Translations under genes and position numbers: made by a program
The notes under the pieces: model-generated
Told to the model about the DNA's origin: nothing
What the model saw: the letters and a program-made list of their open reading frames with translations, nothing else
Databases searched by the model: none
Assembly: GCF_022965805.1 (NCBI RefSeq)
Contig: NC_133101.1
Coordinates: 8,531,069-8,595,068, forward strand
Direction of reading: 5' to 3'
Source: Primulina eburnea
Taxonomy: Eukaryota; Streptophyta; Magnoliopsida; Lamiales; Gesneriaceae
Length of the DNA stretch: 64,000 nucleotides
Shown here: piece after piece, positions 52,816 to 64,000 of the stretch
Position numbering within the stretch: the first letter of the stretch is position 1
Layout: every line of letters begins with the position of its first letter

Positions 52816-53832
52816 ATGGAGAAACTGTTGAAATGGTTTCAGTCATTTCATCCACCGACTTTGAAAGGTACGGAGAATTCCGTGGAATGTGAAAGTTGGT
52901 TGGACGATATTGGATCGATGTTTGAATCTTTGGAATATACGGAGGAAAAGAAGGTGAAACTGATAGGACACCAACTGCATGACGTTGCTAAACACTGGTG
53001 GATCACGACGAAACGGGCATTGGAACAACGAGGTACGGCCATTACCTGGAATGTGTTTAGAACTGAATTTTATCAACAGTTCTTTCCAGTTTCATATAGG
53101 AAGGACAAGGGAGCCGAGTTCGCCAACTTGAGACAGGGCCAGTTAAACATTGAGGAATATGTGGCTAAGTTCTCTACTCTGCTCCGATTTGATCCTTATG
53201 TGGCTGAGCATGATGAGGCCGTTGCGGACCAGTTCATAAATGGCCAAAATCCTGAAATCTTTACCTTGGTGAATACCGGGAGGCCAAACAATTTCACCGA
53301 TGCCTTGAACCGAGCCAAGGGAGCCGAGGCCGGTTTAATGAGACAGAGAGAGGCTTCGTTTGTGCCTTCAGCACCGAGATCACAGCTGCCTCCACCAGCT
53401 CCCCGATTTGAAAGCGGTAGTGGTAGTGGGAAGAAAGACTTCCTGAAAGCTAAGGGAAAGAAATTCAAGAAAGCTGGAAGTAGCTCATCCAGTTCGAGTG
53501 GCTCTAGACAGACTGGTCAGGGCCAGAGTTACACAGGACCCTATTGTAGCACTTGTGGAGGGAAGCATTCCACTGAGCAGTGCCGAGGAGTGTTCGGCAA
53601 CTGCCGTATTTGTAAGAAGCATGGACACTTTGCCCGAGTGTGTCCACAGCGTGGTGCCCAGGGATCCCAGGCTGCTGAGTCGTCTGGATCAGCGGCTCAG
53701 ACAGGTAGACGATCTTCTGCCGTTCATTCCTTTCAGCCATCACCGCCTACTCAGTCACAGCAGAGGCCAGGAGGGAGCCAGACAGCGAGCCAGCCTCCTC
53801 GACAGCAGGCCCGACAATTTGCTTTGACTTAG
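52816..53832 (+). CDS. gypsy gag
   Basis: 338 residues from the internal ATG at 52816 to a TAG at 53830-53832. The retrotransposon gag core lies at about residues 20-160 (VKLIGHQLHDVAKHWW; LNIEEYVAKF). Next is a basic Ser/Lys linker, then a CCHC zinc knuckle CRICKKHGHFARVC near residue 270. The upstream sequence stays open in this frame (EPPLDGTPTPMEKLL), but the likely authentic start ATGTCTCCGAGAAGA at 52748 is out of frame. The family N-terminus therefore appears frameshifted. Pol continues in the same frame after the single TAG. Confidence 0.9.
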   Translation: MEKLLKWFQSFHPPTLKGTENSVECESWLDDIGSMFESLEYTEEKKVKLIGHQLHDVAKHWWITTKRALEQRGTAITWNVFRTEFYQQFFPVSYRKDKGAEFANLRQGQLNIEEYVAKFSTLLRFDPYVAEHDEAVADQFINGQNPEIFTLVNTGRPNNFTDALNRAKGAEAGLMRQREASFVPSAPRSQLPPPAPRFESGSGSGKKDFLKAKGKKFKKAGSSSSSSSGSRQTGQGQSYTGPYCSTCGGKHSTEQCRGVFGNCRICKKHGHFARVCPQRGAQGSQAAESSGSAAQTGRRSSAVHSFQPSPPTQSQQRPGGSQTASQPPRQQARQFALT

Positions 53833-56800
53833 GAGCAAGCACAGGATGCACCTGATGATGTCGTGGCAGGTAACTGTTTTATTTCTGGTTATCCTGCATA
53901 TGTGTTGATTGACACTGGTGCATCACATACTTTTATTTCTGAGAGATTTGCATTGAGTCATGCGTTACCTATTGAGTCATTGTCTGCGGTAGTGTCTGTT
54001 TCTTCTCCGTTAGGGACAGGGTTGATGTCAGTGAAATCTGTTAAATCTAGTATACTGCAGTACGATGGGCATACAATTGAGTTGGACTGTATTGTGCTTG
54101 GGATATCCGATTTTGATTGTATTATCGGTATCGATACGTTAACCAAGTACAGTGCTACAGTCGATTGTTTCCACAAGATTGTCCGATTCAGACCTGAGAT
54201 GGCTGAGGAGTGGAAATTTTATGGTAAGGGTTCTCGTGCTAGAATTTCTTTGATATCTGCTATGAATATGACTCGACTATTGCAGAAAGGAGCGGATGGA
54301 TTCTTGGTTTATTCAGTTGATTTACTGAAATCGGGTCCATCATTGGCGGATTTGCCAGTGGTGTGTGAGTTTGCTGATGTCTTTCCAGATGAGATTCCTG
54401 GATTGCCTCCGATGCGAGAGATCGATTTCAGTATTGAATTGATGTCAGGTACAGTTCCGATTTCGAGAGCTCCTTACCGAATGGCACCGATCGAGTTGAA
54501 AGAGTTGAAAGAACAGTTGGAGGATTTACTGGCCAAGGGGTATATCAGACCGAGTGTATCTCCTTGGGGTGCTCCAGTACTGTTCGTGAGGAAGAAGGAT
54601 GGGTCGATGAGACTTTGTATCGACTACCGGCAACTGAACAAGGCAACGGTAAAGAATAAATATCCATTGCCTCGTATTGATGATTTATTTGATCAGTTGC
54701 AGGGTTCTTCGGTGTATTCCAAGATCGATCTGAGATCGGGATATCATCAACTGAGAGTCAGAGATTCTGATATCTCAAAGACAACATTCAGAACCAGGTA
54801 TGGACACTATGAGTTTATTGTCATGCCTTTTGGTTTGACGAATGCACCGGCAGTTTTTATAGGGTTGATGAACCGAGTTTTTCAGAAATATCTCGATGAT
54901 TTCGTGATTATTTTCATCGATGATATTTTGATTTATTCAAAGAATATGATGGAGCATGCTGAACATTTGAGAACTGTGTTACGAATTTGGAGGGCTGAGA
55001 AAATGTATGCTAAACTGTCGAAATGCGAGTTCTGGTTGAAACAGGTGGTATTTCTGGGTCATATTATATCAGGAGATGGTATTTCTGTTGATCCCAGCAA
55101 GGTTGAGGCAGTGACTTCTTGGCCAAGACCGACATCTGTACCAGAGATTCGCAGCTTTATGGGTTTGGCAGGATATTATCGACGTTTTATTAAAGACTTC
55201 TCGAGTATTGCCAAACCGATTACACAGTTGACTCAGAAAAATGCTCCATTTGTTTGGTCAGAAGACTGTGAATCCAGTTTTCTGGAATTGAAAAAGAGAT
55301 TGACCAGTGCGCCTGTGTTGACGATTCCTTCAGGTACTGGTGACTTTGTTGTTTATTGTGATGCATCTCACCGAGGTTTGGGTTGTGTTTTGATGCAGCG
55401 GGGGCATGTGATTGCTTATGCCTCGAGACAGCTGAAACCCCATGAATCTTGTTACCCAATTCATGATCTTGAATTGGCAGCCATAGTCTTTGCTTTGAAA
55501 ATATGGCGACATTACCTTTACGGTGAGAAATTCGAAATCTATTCTGATCACAAAAGCTTGAAATATCTGTTTTCACAATCAGAGTTGAATATGAGACAGC
55601 GAAGATGGCTGGATTTATTGAAGGACTTTGATTGTGAGATTAAATACTATCCAGGGAAGTCCAATGCAGCAGCTGATGCACTAAGTCGAAAGGTGTGTGC
55701 ACTATCCTTATCGACTATGGGTGTTTCCAATTTGATTGAAGACTGCTGCTTGTCTGGATTAGTATTTGAAACAGATGAGAGACCTATAAGATTATATACT
55801 ATTCAAGCTGAACCAGAGCTGATTTTGAGAATCAAAGCAGCTCAGAAAGATTATCAGAATATACAGAAGTCGATTGCTATGGTTAAAGCTGGACATCGAT
55901 CGGAATATCAGTTGAAAAATGATATTTTGTATGTGAATAATCGTCTGGTTGTGCCGAATGTTTCGGATTTGAAACAACGAATACTGATAGAAGCGCACAA
56001 CAGTCGTTTTAGCATTCATCCTGGCGACAGGAAAATGTACAATGATCTAAAGACACAGTATTGGTGGAAGCAAATGAAATCTGATGTTACTGAATTTGTA
56101 TCCAAGTGTCTGAATTGCCAACAGGTGAAAGCTGAGAGGAAGAAACCAGGAGGATTGTTGCAGAGTTTGTCAATTCCTGAATGGAAATGGGATTACATTT
56201 CCATGGATTTCGTGACACAGTTACCACGTTCCTCCCGAGGTTGTGATGCGATTTGGGTCGTGATTGATCGATTGACCAAATCAGCATGCTTTATTCCATA
56301 CAAGATGACTTATAGATATGATCAGATGACCGATATCTATGTCAAGGAAGTAGTAAGACTGCACGGAGTGCCGAAGTCGATTGTTTCAGACCGTGATCCT
56401 CGGTTTACTTCGCATTTCTGGCAGAGTTTGCAGCAAGCTCTTGGTACAAAGTTACATCTAAGTACCGCATATCATCCACAGACTGACGGACAGTCAGAAC
56501 GGACGATTCAGACGTTGGAAGATATGTTAAGAGCTGTGGTGCTTGATTTTAGTACTAATTGGCAAGATGCATTGCCTCTCTGTGAATTTTCGTACAACAA
56601 TAGCTATCAGACTAGTATTGAGATGGCACATTTTGAAGCGTTGTACGGAAAGAAGTGTAGATCCCCTCCTTATTGGAATGATATCTCTGAAGTTCCTGAG
56701 ACTGGACCTGACATGATCAGAGATATGACCGAGAAATTAAAATTGATTCAGAAGAAAATGAAGGCAGCTCAGGACCGACAAGCCAAATATGCCAACCTCA

Positions 56801-57243
56801 GAAGACGACCGTTAGTATTTGAGGTAGGAGACCGAGTATTCCTGAAGATTTCTCCTTTCAGGGGTGTTGTCCGATTTGGCAAGAAAGGGAAATTGTCTCC
56901 AAGATATGTAGGTCCTTATGAAATTCTTGAAAAGATAGGAGATCGTGCCTATCGACTTGTCTTACCGCCTTCATTATCTGGAATACATGATGTGTTTCAT
57001 GTATCAATGCTGTGGAAATATCTCCCCGATGATTCTCACGTGATTCAGCCAGACGAGACCGAGCTGGATGAGACATTGAGTTATGTCGAGAAACCGATTC
57101 GGATTATCGATCGTAAAGAAAAACAACTCAGAACAAAGATTATTCCACTTGTGAAAGTTCAACGGACTCGTCATGGTGTTGAAGAAGCTACTTGGGAGAC
57201 TGAATCAGATATGAGACAAGAATTCCCAGCATTATTTCACTGA
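53833..57243 (+). CDS. gypsy pol: protease, RT, RNase H, integrase, chromo-like end
   Basis: An open frame of about 1136 codons continues directly from the gag stop. Domains in order: aspartic protease ([11 protein letters not shown]), reverse transcriptase ([20 protein letters not shown]; catalytic FIDDILIYS at about 54915), RNase H ([14 protein letters not shown]) and integrase zinc domain ([11 protein letters not shown]...[11 protein letters not shown]). The integrase core follows with its acidic residues ([32 protein letters not shown]), then a chromodomain-like tail ([12 protein letters not shown]...GVEEATWE). Every catalytic motif I looked for is present and there are no internal stops. 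Translation requires passing the TAG at 53830 or an alternative start, so activity is uncertain. Confidence 0.94.
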   Translation, partial: EQAQDAPDDVVAGNCFISGYPAYVLIDTGASHTFISERFALSHALPIESLSAVVSVSSPLGTGLMSVKSVKSSILQYDGHTIELDCIVLGISDFDCIIGIDTLTKYSATVDCFHKIVRFRPEMAEEWKFYGKGSRARISLISAMNMTRLLQKGADGFLVYSVDLLKSGPSLADLPVVCEFADVFPDEIPGLPPMREIDFSIELMSGTVPISRAPYRMAPIELKELKEQLEDLLAKGYIRPSVSPWGAPVLFVRKKDGSMRLCIDYRQLNKATVKNKYPLPRIDDLFDQLQGSSVYSKIDLRSGYHQLRVRDSDISKTTFRTRYGHYEFIVMPFGLTNAPAVFIGLMNRVFQKYLDDFVIIFIDDILIYSKNMMEHAEHLRTVLRIWRAEKMYAKLSKCEFWLKQVVFLGHIISGDGISVDPSKVEAVTSWPRPTSVPEIRSFMGLAGYYRRFIKDFSSIAKPITQLTQKNAPFVWSEDCESSFLELKKRLTSAPVLTIPSGTGDFVVYCDASHRGLGCVLMQRGHVIAYASRQLKPHESCYPIHDLELAAIVFALKIWRHYLYGEKFEIYSDHKSLKYLFSQSELNMRQRRWLDLLKDFDCEIKYYPGKSNAAADALSRKVCALSLSTMGVSNLIEDCCLSGLVFETDERPIRLYTIQAEPELILRIKAAQKDYQNIQKSIAMVKAGHRSEYQLKNDILYVNNRLVVPNVSDLKQRILIEAHNSRFSIHPGDRKMYNDLKTQYWWKQMKSDVTEFVSKCLNCQQVKAERKKPGGLLQSLSIPEWKWDYISMDFVTQLPRSSRGCDAIWVVIDRLTKSACFIPYKMTYRYDQMTDIYVKEVVRLHGVPKSIVSDRDPRFTSHFWQSLQQALGTKLHLSTAYHPQTDGQSERTIQTLEDMLRAVVLDFSTNWQDALPLCEFSYNNSYQTSIEMAHFEALYGKKCRSPPYWNDISEVPETGPDMIRDMTEKLKLIQKKMKAAQDRQAKYANLRRRPLVFEVGDRVFLKISPFRGVVRFGKKGKLSPRYVGPYEILEKIGDRAYRLVLPPSLSGIHDVFHVSMLWKYLPDDSHVIQPDETELDETLSYVEKPIRIIDRKEKQLRTKIIPLVKVQRTRHGVEEATWETESDMRQEFPALFH

Positions 57244-57339
57244 TGTAAATTTCTTATACAGTTTCTGTATATACTCCTTGTTGATATGATGGAATGTCTG
57301 TGATTTCGAGGACGAAATCATGTCTCAGAGGGGGAGAAT

Positions 57340-59209
57340 TGTAAGGTCCGAGATTATAGAAATGATATTATTTTAAACCGAGATTATTGAATTAGAGAAT
57401 TATGGAGTGTTGAATTATATTCCAAGATGTTTGAACTTATTTAGGATTGAAATTGAATCGAAAAGATTGAATAGGGGCCGATTTGCAAATAGTGAAAAGT
57501 TGAGGGGCTAAAGTGCAAATAGCACTTGAGTTGACACTTGTCACACCATGCATTTAATATATATATAATCTCATTTCCCTTCAAGGAAGAACAGCCGAAG
57601 ACCGAGAATAGCGAGGGACATTCTCAAAGTTTCATTTTGGGGTCACTAATTTGATTTTTACAAGATCCGTCTATCAGAAATTAAATCCGGACACGGTTCT
57701 GAGATCCTCTCGTCGATAGCTACTACAGGAAGTAAGTTTTATTGATTTCTGGTATCATTTGAAAATATGATGTTGTAGGAATTTGATATAATTCGTGTAT
57801 GGTGTTCTTGACATGTTAGACACCGTAGAATCGAAGTCAGATCAGAAAACAGAGTGATTCTGGAATTGTTATGATTTTCTGATTATATTGATTGGAAGTC
57901 GAATAGATTTGGCTTACGGACTGATTACGGATTGTAATGGATATGGGTTATGATTTGTAATTGATATCTGGGAATAGGGTATTGATGGGGATATTGAAAT
58001 TGTACCGTTATACCGTTGATTTTGAATTAAATCCAGATTAACCAGATTCAGTATTGAATTGAGAATAGAACATTGATATTGTGATTCTCTATATGTCATT
58101 TCAGATTTACAAAGACAGTCTTGAGTTTAGAACTGAGATTGCTTCAGACCGTGACTACAAACGGAAGGTACAAGTCAATGTGGTACTGGGAGATCGACTT
58201 GAGTCGGTTTAGACTTGAGTTTCCCTAAATCACATACTTTACTTTATTGCATTGATATAGCATTGATTTGATTGATATACTTGTTCTCTTGATTTATAGA
58301 TAGCAGGTATTAGACGAGTAGTCTTATGACAGAAGTGTCTGATCGTGGTGGGATCACCACGGGCACATTGCACGATGTCATGAGATATTGTATTGGCGGA
58401 AGTGCCATAGTTTGTCACTGGATAATTGGCTATCGATGTGGATAGAGTTATAGCTCCTTCTATTACTGGTGATCAGTATTGTATCGATGTGGATAGAATT
58501 ATAACTTCTTCTATTACTGTTGATCGATGTTATATCGATGTGGATAGAATCATAGTTTCTTCTATTACTGGTGATCGATACTATACTGATGTGGATAGAA
58601 ACAGAGCTTCTTCTATTACTGGTGATCGATACTATATCGACGTGGATAGAACTGGAGTCTTTTCTATTACTGTTGGTCGATATGGAATGCCAATGTCTGG
58701 AAACCGGGATCCCTAGACTAGGATTGAGTCTAGTCTGAAACGTGGAGTCACGTATGTGTCGACAGGCTAAGATTGTTTATGTTTCAGATCTGGATACATA
58801 TATCTGTTACCTGATTACATGATTTATATTTGTTTATATGATTGCATGTTTCGTTGATTTATACTGGGATTTATTCTCACCGGAGTTATCCGGCTGTTGT
58901 CTTGTCTGTATGTGTACATGACAATAGGTGGGACAGGATCAGGGTTCAGGAGATGAGGAAATATCGTGATAGAGTGGAGACTACGAACTTGGAGTGTATA
59001 TAGGGTTTGAACACTTGATAGTAGTTGTTGAACCTTAGTTTGTACTGATTTGTAGACGGTACAGGACTTGTACTTTATTATATACTGAGTTGTATATTAG
59101 ATTGTTGTCACTACGTTCCGCATTTAAAAAAAAAATTAGACCCTGTTTTATAATTGATTAATTAGTCCCAATGATGATTAAGAATTTGATTAGCGTCCGG
59201 GTCCCCACA
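57340..59209 (+). repeat. gypsy 3' LTR
   Basis: 1870 bp, matching the 5' LTR. It contains the second array of five 51-bp repeats (58432-58686), with the 96-codon frame again uninterrupted. Confidence 0.95.
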
Positions 59210-59214
59210 TTATC

Positions 59215-60255
59215 GATCATCGTTTATTATTTATAATGCATGTGATATATTATAAATAATCAATATGTGCATTATTATTATTGTGATAATTAGAGTTACC
59301 TGAGTCCGGTAAACATACAAACAAACATAACATAGTTTTTAAATCAAACTGATTAGACAAATTTTTGAAATTAAAATCCCTCATTTTGAATAAGATTTGA
59401 AAGTTAAATCAGGCTCATTAAAAGAAAAATTGAATAAAAGTTTAATATTTTCTTGTCTTCCATCAATGGTCGAATTTTCGCACTCAATGTCTGACTCATA
59501 TAATTGGGTAGGCCTGGACGCAGGAAAATGTGACTTTCACTGACATTATTGATATGAATTATTTGGAACTCCCATGACTTTGACTTACATGATTGGGGGA
59601 TCTCATGACAACCGTCCACTAATATTTGACATTGACGAGCCGGGCTCGATACGTAAAGATAAATAAGATAATATTATTGGTCCCTTATGAAGTGTGAGAC
59701 AATTACACGGAGGTTGCAAGGGTTTGTAATTGAGATCTAATTTTTGGAAATTATGATTGGCTGATATAATTCGGGATCATCATTTAACATTTAGACTTTG
59801 TGTACTCAATATGGAAATATGATTTCTCATTTTCATCGGAGAGCGTTGAAAATGTCAAAATAATAAGAGATAATTCATAAAAACAAAAGAAATGGACTTG
59901 TGTTTATAGAATAGAAAATTTGAATTTGATTAAGTATTTGAAATAATGATTTGAAATTTTTTCATATATGGATGTATTAGAAATCCGTCATATTGACTCA
60001 AAATATAACTAGTTAGGATTTTAAATTCATTTTCAAGTAGATTTACCCAACTGAACTAACATATTGAAATTTTTAGCTCCAAGTTAATCAATCCAAAAGC
60101 AACACGAAGGTTGATTATTTAGTTTTCGTAGCGATAACTATGTAGTCCCTCTTATTGATTTATGATTTTTATATACTTTTGGATATCAAATAGATACCCC
60201 AATTTCCCGGAATGATAATTCAACACAGGAGACAAAAAGCATCTACAATTCATAA
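59215..60255. other. AT-rich continuation of the split element
   Basis: Noncoding sequence to the right of the gypsy insertion. It probably continues the LTR-like region that lies left of 50615. No coding or LTR motif is visible. Confidence 0.4.
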
Positions 60256-60259
60256 ACAG

Positions 60260-60412
60260 TGTCTGCCGATGCAGTATATTTGTAGTCGATAAAATGCTTG
60301 CTTGCGTCAATGGAGTTGGTCGTCTCAGCCAACTCTCTTGCTGCCACCTCAGAGGAAATGGAATAAACATGGCTACAAAAAGGCCACGAAAGAGAATTGC
60401 TTTGGAACCCAT
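60260..60412 (-). pseudogene. fragment of glycine-rich cell-wall protein (signal peptide exon)
   Basis: Read on the minus strand from 60412: MGSKAILFRGLFVAMFI, then after a one-base frame change SEVAARELAETTNSIDASK. The MGSKA start, hydrophobic leader and SSEVAARELAET-like segment are characteristic of the secreted glycine-rich protein family. Only the leader exon is present and the frame is broken. It abuts the left edge of segmental duplication copy B. Confidence 0.6.
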
Positions 60413-60454
60413 ATCAAATTTGAGTTTGTGCTTCAAATTTTTTATGTATTTATT

Positions 60455-60517
60455 CCATATAGGAGAGAGACAAGTGCCACTCATTAGAGAAGAACAGCAG
60501 AGGCAACAGAGACCAAT
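60455..60517 (+). pseudogene. scrap of membrane-protein C-terminus
   Basis: Encodes ERQVPLIREEQQRQQRPI, matching the tail of the six-helix protein (about 38390-38445). The rest of that gene is absent from this copy. Confidence 0.85.
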
Positions 60518-61429
60518 ATTCTATGTATGAATCTTGTAGGCCATTGTTGTCTAAGCTGGATCTGTTATTAAACTTGTCTGATTTGCAGGTGTCTCCTGAA
60601 TTTGGGTTTCCAGAAATAAATTATGATTACCCGGTTTCTCCGCAAAAATCCACATGCGAAACATTAAACTATGTATTAAGTAAGAGGCACTAAAAATATA
60701 TGGACCAAATAATCTCCACCATTGTATTGGCTGCTGACAGAATACCCTTCCAATTGGTAAAAACAAGTTTAATAAGAGGAACAGGTATTTTCAAAGCCAA
60801 AAAACAATTATATTAAATTCTACTGAACTTAAAAATGTGTCAAGGCTTCAGAGGGGAGAGAATTCCCATATGTACACGACAGGATCAGAAGCGATGGAAC
60901 AAAATTGCAAGCACCTCTCTTTATCATTTCTAACGGCTGTGAAGTGAAAGTGATGTCTTCGTTCACCGAGTTGGGGGAAAGAGAAATAGATTTCTTTGCC
61001 TTCTAAGCTTATGAGTATGAACAGCTGTTAAAACAACTCAATGGGAGTGGAGTGTAGCAAAATGCAAACATCCTAGCACTGTCCCTTGTAAAATTTGAGA
61101 AGAAAATAAACAGGTATGTCAATTCTCCAGTGACCTGTGCATCCGGTACGATATTTTGGCTTAAGCAGAATCTACTGATTGTGGTGAACTTAGCGATCCC
61201 ATCCTCTCACATCTATGGCTCGTGATAATTCCCTGCAATGCTCATTTCCGTAGCAACGCTATCTGAACTAGTACTTTTAACACACTGCAATAGCTGTTCG
61301 TCAACTTTCTTTATCCAGCTTCATTGATGCGGAATGAGCAAGGCGATCTGAACTAGTACTTTTAACACTCTGCAATAGATGTTCGTCAACTTTCTTTATC
61401 CAGCTTCATTGGTGCGTCATTGGTTTCTG

Positions 61430-63454
61430 TTATAACCTGAAGAAGTTCCAGCGGAGTAGCTGCCGGATCCAGCTCCACGCAATCTTTGGGGGCGTCTTGA
61501 GCTTCAAGACCAGAAGCAAATGGTTTGGGACCTGATGAGAAAATCGGAACATCTCTTCCTCGGGTATTCTGTTGATCATTTCAGGGTCCAAATTTGGACA
61601 AAAAACTGTTTTGAACCCGACCACCTTCACAAGAGGAGCAACAGCGACACCCATATCCTCGCTATAGTCGTCTAATACCGTCACCATATCATACTTGTGT
61701 ATAACTTCATCAGGTGTCTGCTGGTTCCAATCAGATGACCAGTTCAAGGGTGAATTAAAATGCCTCCGCGCAGCCCTTTTGAACAGCTAACCTTATGAGA
61801 AAAGGAATTGATGAATTTACAAGTTTCATATTTGCCCACCCTAAATTCTCCACATGTTTTATAGAAACCTGAGCCTATCCAATCTAAACTACCAAATTCA
61901 CTGTTGGTTTTTGAGTTAAGCCAGCTGATCCTCAACTTAAATGGCTTTCTAGAGATGACCTTGTTGATTAGAGCATAGAAACGTGGCATGCCATCGTCAT
62001 GGTCATAGGCAGCCCAAACCTCATTATCTCCAAAACAACTTTCTGTTCTATCCAGATCAAAATCATAAAAATCGGGATCTGGTACATTTATGGATGGCAC
62101 AACAGGAAATGTGGCATTACCAGAAGCACGGTTAACCTGACATTCTCGACTTCTCTCTTTCTTGCTTGCTTTCGTCTTGTCTTTCTCTTTAGTCACGGGC
62201 TTGGATATCATCTCCAACCGCCATTCATTTTGTGTCTTCTGAATCTCCAGCCGGGCCTTGACCATCAACATGTTTCGGGTTTTTTATGCCAGTCAACTCT
62301 CTAGTGATGTTTGGCATAGCATATGTTCCAGAAAAACCATAAACACTTGATCCAGCATTCATACTGGAAGTTCCAAATCCACCATGTCCCTGGGCTGACT
62401 TATTGTTCGTTCCAGATATCTTGACATCTTCATCTAATTTTCTCTTTTTAATATTTGCCTCCCACCCAGAGGAGATATGTGATTCAGTTTGTGCTCTCTT
62501 CAACTTATCCTGTGCCAGTTGAACAACATTGGCAGCTTTTGCTGCAATCCAAGGATCTGTTTTACCTACAGTAGCTGTTCCAGAGAGTGAATCCTGATGG
62601 TGGTTAACATACCTAAAAGAATTTGGACCTGACTGGCCTGGTATTGACTTTTGAGCAGCTGCACAATTTTTTACAGGATCATAGGCATTTCGACTGGTTA
62701 CATGATTACCATGACTTGGGTGCCGCTGCCGAGGAAACTGATTGGCTGGTTCTGAACAATTGTATGGAGAAGCAGTCTCTGTAGCCCTAAAGGCCTTCTT
62801 ACAATTGGGACAAAGAAGAGTATTGTTAAGATATATCCTTGCATACTCATAATGCATCTTACACAAATCACAGACCGTCCAAAAGGTATCAGTTCGTTGA
62901 TGGGATGGAGTAGGAGTAGGTTTAGGGGGAACCTTCACATTATTATTTTGGGTTACCGGAGCTGATGATGTCCTGCTTGCAAATTTGTAATACCCATTCG
63001 CTCTGGGTGCCACTGATGGACCACCATTATGCATAGGAACCTTCTGGGGAAACCCCTTGGAGCCTCTCCTTTGATTATAAGCCAGCCTTTTTGCCTTATC
63101 TGATAACAAAGTCCATGCTTCAGAAACTAGTTTAAATGCACCTTCAGCACCAGTAGATTTATTTTTATCAGGGTGAAGCATGAGGGCAAACTTCCTGTAC
63201 TGTTTTCTTATTGTTTCATCATCAGCTGAGGGGCTTACACCAAGTACTCCGTACCAATCTACTTCTCCATTTATCTTATTCTCCGCAGATACATATACAT
63301 CCAGTGTTTTCGACAATTGGGATATGCCATCTAACCCTGCATACAGAGTCTGAGCTTTCAAGGAAAACTTTCTTGCGCCCCCAAAATCTTTTTTCTCTAA
63401 CTTGCTCTCAGCAATTGATTTGGCCCTCAGGGCTTCGTCTTTATTGCACTCCAT
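61430..63454 (-). pseudogene. DnaJ/DUF3444 pseudogene
   Basis: A paralogue of the 40012-42096 gene. From the ATG at 63454 it is open for about 390 residues (J domain with HPD, zinc ribbon CxxC pairs intact). A one-base insertion in a T run near 62281-62286 then shifts the frame just before MLMVKAR. The DUF3444 part is open again in the corrected frame (62271 to about 61750). A deletion of about 29 bp near 61745 removes the RKGEVWALYKN region, and another small deletion near 61515 shifts the last residues. A truncated protein with J domain and zinc ribbon could still be translated, but DUF3444 would be lost. Confidence 0.92.
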
Positions 63455-64000
63455 CCTTAAAAATGAAATGCCTCCAAATTTTCACCTATCAATGCATGTA
63501 CTATTAAGTCACAACAAGAACCACAGAATAACAGTGATTGTTTGGCAACAAAGGCCCTCCCAAATAATGATTTCCAAGTACCTGAAGCACGACAGACGAT
63601 AAAATATATGTTACTACAAAAAATTAGATATATAAATCCCAGAACAGAATTATTCTAATTAGAATTGGATATTCATGGAACAGTCTGAGTTCAGATATAA
63701 TATCACGTGAGTTGTTTTTTTTACGATTATCAAGATTTGCTAGGGGTGAATGATCATAATAAACCTAGCAATCACGTCATTGCAGAATATCGGAAAATAA
63801 CTAGCTCATGACTTCAACTTCCAAAGTAATATCCTCAAAGGCTTGGAATCACACGTGAAATCAATAATTGAGATCAGAAATAAAAAAAAAGAAGGAAAAA
63901 CTCCACATACACCATGTCTGGCAGCAGCGGTGCAGCCAACAGATTGATACGCCAACAACATTTACATTAGAATTTAAACCACCCCCACATTATTGAGCAC
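63455..64000. other. upstream flank of the DnaJ pseudogene
   Basis: It aligns with 42097-42650 of copy A. No new feature is seen. Confidence 0.7.

Larger units (their letters stand above)
50620..59209 (+). mobile_element. Ty3/gypsy chromovirus, nearly complete
   Basis: An 8590-bp element with 5' LTR 50620-52488 and 3' LTR 57340-59209, both TGTAAGGTCCGAG...GGTCCCCACA. The duplication TTATC flanks it at 50615-50619 and 59210-59214. The primer-binding site TGGTATCAGAGC is at 52494-52505. The polypurine tract AGAGGGGGAGAA ends just before 57340. The gag-protease-RT-RNase H-integrase order with a chromodomain-like C-terminus fits the Tekay/Del lineage. By eye the LTRs differ at roughly 25-30 places in 1870 bp, or about 1.5%, so insertion is fairly recent. 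Defects seen are one in-frame amber codon between gag and pol and a likely frameshift at the gag N-terminus. Confidence 0.96.
60455..64000. repeat. segmental duplication, copy B
   Basis: It matches 38380-42650. Relative to copy A it lacks about 38442-39193. It has many substitutions and small indels, and a local duplication of about 64 bp (about 61266-61326 and 61350-61412). It continues past the window's right end. Confidence 0.9.

Noticed and set aside
60294..60530. 78-codon plus-strand frame linking new sequence to the membrane-protein tail
   Set aside because: The N-terminal half is antisense to the glycine-rich protein fragment and the join is a rearrangement junction. Not a functional fusion gene.

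Overview
This window is nuclear plant DNA from a eudicot. It is AT-rich and holds a few intron-bearing plant genes (SPEECHLESS-type bHLH, group III WRKY, DnaJ/DUF3444) in a large volume of LTR retrotransposons, solo LTRs and MITE-like elements. The gene set and transposon style fit an asterid, perhaps Lamiales, but no single feature fixes the order, so that is a guess. No tRNA, rRNA, organellar or bacterial features were seen.

Layout. 1-10.6 kb: non-genic DNA with a 367-bp TRIM (406-772, target duplication GATCT), a 2.8-kb solo LTR on the minus strand (1033-3847, ATTAA), a long AT/GT microsatellite and a 433-bp MITE (9351-9783, TAA). 10.66-18.15 kb: a decayed minus-strand Ty1/copia element whose 3' LTR contains a second, unrelated solo LTR (10873-12162). 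18.6-18.9 kb: a small terminal-inverted-repeat element full of GCGACGG hairpins. 20.67-23.27 kb: a three-exon SPEECHLESS (SPCH) gene, plus strand. 24.9-26.6 kb: a three-exon group III WRKY gene, minus strand. 28.0-34.0 kb: a copia fossil split by a young but rearranged Ty3/gypsy element (28486-33815). 35.6-38.6 kb: a three-exon gene for a six-helix membrane protein. 40.0-42.1 kb: an intact DnaJ/DUF3444 gene, minus strand. 45.5-49.3 kb: four tandem copies of a ~948-bp noncoding unit inside an LTR-like region. 50.62-59.21 kb: a nearly complete gypsy chromovirus (TTATC target duplication) nested in that region. 60.3-64 kb: a diverged second copy of the membrane-protein-tail-to-DnaJ segment, with the DnaJ copy now a pseudogene.

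The host genes do not form a pathway or operon. SPCH starts the stomatal lineage, WRKY group III factors usually act in defence and senescence, and the DnaJ protein is a nuclear J-domain type. Most of the biology here concerns transposable elements. At least four unrelated LTR families in the window carry clusters of short inverted or tandem repeats inside their LTRs, one gypsy insertion ends in two inverted copies of the same LTR end, and one LTR-like region has multiplied a TATA-bearing unit fourfold.
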